Source: Bacteroidales bacterium
GTDB taxonomy: Bacteria > Bacteroidota > Bacteroidia > Bacteroidales > Bacteroidaceae
Direction of reading: 5' to 3'
NCBI GenBank assembly: GCA_004557185.1
Contig: SFEP01000020.1
Location: forward strand, 1 to 52,907
Length of the DNA stretch: 52,907 nucleotides
In this document: in pieces, positions 50,506 to 52,907 of the stretch
Numbering within the stretch: position 1 is the first letter of the stretch
Layout of the letters: each line of letters opens with the position of its first letter
Program-made: the position numbers and the translations under genes
The notes under the pieces: generated by a model
Seen by the model: the letters and a program-made list of their open reading frames with translations, nothing else
The model's database searches: none
Told to the model about the DNA's origin: nothing

Positions 50506-51887
50506 TCATGCCCGCCGTTTTTGTCGCTGCTTCTCCTTTTCTACTATGGCAAGTTGTCGGGCGGTAAGTATAGCAGCGTTAGCCATGTGTACGAAAAAGA
50601 GTATCAGTGTCTCGCTGCGAGAGTTACGTGCCGTTATCCGGCAACGCCTTAGTGTGGCTTCTGATTGCCGAAGCTGCCCTCCATGGCCGGCGAGCGCAGT
50701 GTCCCAATGATTCGTCGTGCTGCGCTGATACCTGCGTCTTCATCCTTTGGCTTGAGACCTTTGCGGACGAAGCAGGTCGTGATACCGTTTTCGGTGCAGC
50801 ATCGTCGGTTCTCGTTGTTGGCATAGATGGAGTCAGCACCGACTCTGGTGACTTTCGTGCCAGTCAGTTCCTGCTGATACTCTATGCATTCCTTAAGTCT
50901 GCCCCCTCGTTGAACGCTTCGAAGGAATGGTGTTCGATGAAGGATATTCCATCAATCTGTATGTTGTTGACCTTGACTCCGAATTCCACGCGCTTGTTCT
51001 CCTTGCCTCTGACGATAGGACGGATGTAGGGGCGGTCGATGCTGACAATGCGGTGCTTTACCTCTTGTTTGCTAGCCAGCGCGCTTTGCTGGTGGAACAC
51101 TTCTTTAAGGGCACTCAGACGCTTGCTCTGTTCGGCGGTGAGCACGATGTCAATGGTGTGCATTTTGCAGATTCTGATCCATTGGCCTATCTGCTTGGAA
51201 AGCAAGCCCAGCAATAGTCGGCGGAGTCTGTCAGTGGCCGCCTTAGTGTGCTTGCGCTGCTTTGCATAAGCAAGTCTGGCACGGTCAATGTCGTGATACT
51301 TGTTGCGCGGCAATCGCTCTTTCAGCGTCTTACAGGTCTTTGATATAAGAGGTTAAAGCCACTCGCAGCATCCCCATAGCAGTTTTACATCAGTCGGGAA
51401 CCGCAGATGGCTCTCGTAGCAGGTAGCATCGGTCAGACAAGGGTTCTTGTCATGTAGCGCCCCCTGCAATTTCCCATACAGGACTTTCTGCAGCTTCCTG
51501 ACATTCAGTACGCCGGCTATGCGATTGCGGATGGCACTGACAATTTTGCCATTCTTTATAGGTCTGACCGGATCTATGAGCACCCCACAGAACATCTGCA
51601 TAGGGATGCTGCCGCCAGCGCATCTCAATCAGGCCGTCATCCGACAGTCCGGTATAAGACTTAAGGAACATCAGCGCCACCTCTCCCTCCGGCGGGAACA
51701 TCGGAGTGTTCCCCTGAGGATGCATTTTGGGACCATGCAAGCGGATTTCTCTACCAGTTCTTTCAATGGCAGCTGCGCGTAGATGCGCCCGAGTTCGCTG
51801 ACTGCAAAACTCTCGCGATATTTTGCATGAATCTAACTCAGTAAACGGCAATGTGGCCGTAATCTCAGATACTTTGCATAACTTCAC
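50506..51887 (-). pseudogene. Degenerate IS transposase (DDE type, IS5/IS1182-like)
   Basis: Pieces of one transposase in successive frames. The N-terminal part (51887 to about 51640) contains PPEGEVALMFLKSYTGLSDDG. Then IPMQMFCGVLIDPVRPIKNG (about 51610) with LTDATCYESHLRFPTDVKLLW (to 51357). Then LPRNKYHDIDRARLAYAKQR and IVSIDRPYIRPIVRGKENKR with VEFGVKV (51320-50882). Then ELTGTKVTRVGADSIYANNE and MEGSFGNQK (to about 50655). Last, ARNSRSETLILFFVHMANAA, ending at 50506. At least four frame breaks make it inactive. Its arrival probably truncated the flippase. IS ends could not be fixed; both sides share only TTTACAA-like sequence. Confidence 0.85.
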
Positions 51888-52033
51888 GGCGATAATATTT
51901 AAGATTTACCCCCGAATTAGCCCGTGATGGATTCATCGGGAGGGGGGGGCTTTGTAAAGTTACAACATATCTATAATATTGACAAATAATTAGTTGGCTG
52001 TTTTCTGGATATCCCTAGTTAAGACACAATTTT

Positions 52034-52419
52034 ATGGAAGTAATACAAACAAATATCCCCAGCGTGCTCATCATTGAGCCCCGTGTCTTCAAAGACACCC
52101 TAGGTTACTTCTTCGAGAGTTTCTCTCAGAGAGAGTTTGACGAGAAGGTAACGCCCATCCTTGGGCATAGTATCAACTTCGTGCAGGACAACGAGTCAAT
52201 GTCATCATATAGTGTGATGCGAGGCTTGAATTATCAGTGTATGTCATATACACAGAGTAAACTCTTGCGCTGCGTTAAGGGCGCAGTCCTCGACGTGCCG
52301 TTGACATCCGCAAGGGTTCTCAGACATTTGGTCAGCACGTCTCCTGCCTCTTGACAGGACGTGACGAAGAAGGAATGAAGATAGCAGAGCAGTTCGCAAA
52401 AGAATCTGATGTTATCTAA
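52034..52419 (+). pseudogene. rmlC: dTDP-4-dehydrorhamnose 3,5-epimerase remnant
   Basis: The first 88 codons match RmlC well: MEVIQTNIPSVLIIEPRVFK, GYFFESFSQREFDEKV, NFVQDNESMSSYSVMRGL, QSKLLRCVKGAVLDV. Near 52296 one base is missing: GACGT-GCC where GAC GTA GCC is expected. The frame then changes to AVDIRKGSQTFGQHVSCLLT, still RmlC-like, then to RDEEGMKIAEQFAKESDVI, which is not. The C-terminal half with most of the fold is absent. Rhamnose synthesis, if present, must use another copy. Confidence 0.85.
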
Positions 52420-52500
52420 TGATAAATATTGAGGCGGAAGGCTATAAACTGCAGAACTTAGCATTTTACTGCAATGAGAATTAATACAACATATATAATT

Positions 52501-52907
52501 ATGAGAAATTTACATATAATAATGCCAATGGCTGGAGAAGGCTCACGATTCATAAGTGAAGGTTGGACTACTCCGAAACCATTGATACAGTTACATGGCA
52601 AGGAATTATTTCTCCGTGCTATAGGTAGTGTTAAGTCAGAAGAAGTTCCTATGAAATATTCTTTTATTGTTCGTCAGGAACATATAGAAAAGTATCAAGT
52701 TGACGAGAAGATAAAAACCATAATACCAAAAGCCAATGTCTTCTCTGTGATGCAAACAACTCGTGGTGCGGTTGAGACATGCCTTATGGCTGAAAGTTCA
52801 ATTGATGACGAGGATGCGGTGATTGTGATGGACTGCGATTTGGAATTCACAAGTAAGAGGTTCATTGAGATTATCAAAGACATACTGTCTCAATCTGTGG
52901 ATAAAGC
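52501..52907 (+). CDS. Sugar-nucleotide (NTP) transferase, N-terminal part
   Basis: An open frame from the ATG at 52501 to the window end (135 codons). MRNLHIIMPMAGEGSRFISE is the nucleotide-binding loop of the NTP_transferase family (MAGxGSRF variant), followed by PKPLIQLHGKELFLRAI and VIVMDCDLEFTSK (metal-binding Asp region). It probably makes an activated sugar or sugar-phosphate precursor for the surface polysaccharide. AT-rich, unlike the GC-rich core genes. Confidence 0.8.
   Translation, partial: MRNLHIIMPMAGEGSRFISEGWTTPKPLIQLHGKELFLRAIGSVKSEEVPMKYSFIVRQEHIEKYQVDEKIKTIIPKANVFSVMQTTRGAVETCLMAESSIDDEDAVIVMDCDLEFTSKRFIEIIKDILSQSVDK

Noticed and set aside
51942..51949. Second G8 tract as a phase-variation site
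   Set aside because: It lies outside any intact reading frame, beside the degenerate transposase.

Overview
The window looks like chromosome of a GC-rich member of the Bacteroidales, most likely Prevotellaceae. The reasons are: Bacteroidota-type promoters (TAnnTTTG, in the best case 19 nt after TTTG), a CTnDOT-like integrase whose first catalytic arginine is replaced, a BspA-type leucine-rich-repeat surface protein, PPi-dependent phosphofructokinase together with pyruvate phosphate dikinase, archaeal-type ProRS, and DUF6078-like and DUF5715-like genes. No rRNA or tRNA gene was recognised. The genus is inferred, not shown.

Layout. 1-2.9 kb: AT-rich right end of an integrated mobile element (cargo gene, excisionase-like gene, tyrosine integrase). 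3-10.1 kb, mostly minus strand: ppdK, GH25 lysozyme, pfp, OmpA-family lipoprotein. 10.4-19.2 kb, plus strand: proS, ABC-F ATPase, M13 peptidase, DUF6078-like gene, OPT transporter. 19.4-24.4 kb: yceD-rpmF-fabH-era-der-lipoprotein, a translation, lipid and GTPase housekeeping cluster. 24.8-34.2 kb: NAD-dependent epimerase/reductase, BspA-like LRR protein, GH29 fucosidase, RNase Z, DUF5715-like peptidase, phoH, purC. 35.0-37.5 kb: a two-gene DNA-modification/nuclease cassette made of an EcoRI-family adenine methyltransferase, frameshifted at a G8 tract, and a DUF262-HNH protein. 37.6-44.2 kb: mazG and a menaquinone cluster menF-menD-menB-menC/E, in which MenC and MenE are one polypeptide. 44.3-47.2 kb: U32 peptidase-like protein and a membrane lipoprotein with a zinc ribbon. 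48.1-52.9 kb: start of a decayed surface-polysaccharide locus (acyltransferase, truncated flippase, degenerate IS, broken rmlC, partial sugar nucleotidyltransferase).

The most notable features are outside ordinary genes. (1) The methyltransferase has a G8 tract; one more G restores a 40-residue C-terminus that looks like the true end of the protein, so the cassette may be phase-variable. (2) Six long intergenic gaps carry tandem arrays of 21-22 bp units, most of them imperfect palindromes; three different unit sequences share the architecture and at least two arrays are enclosed by an inverted repeat. (3) An AT-rich motif ending in AAAGGAGT recurs in either orientation in many gaps. (4) A 150-bp gap segment is a mosaic of the 3' ends of two neighbouring genes. 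(5) A promoter-to-terminator unit of about 105 nt near 47.6 kb looks like a small RNA gene.
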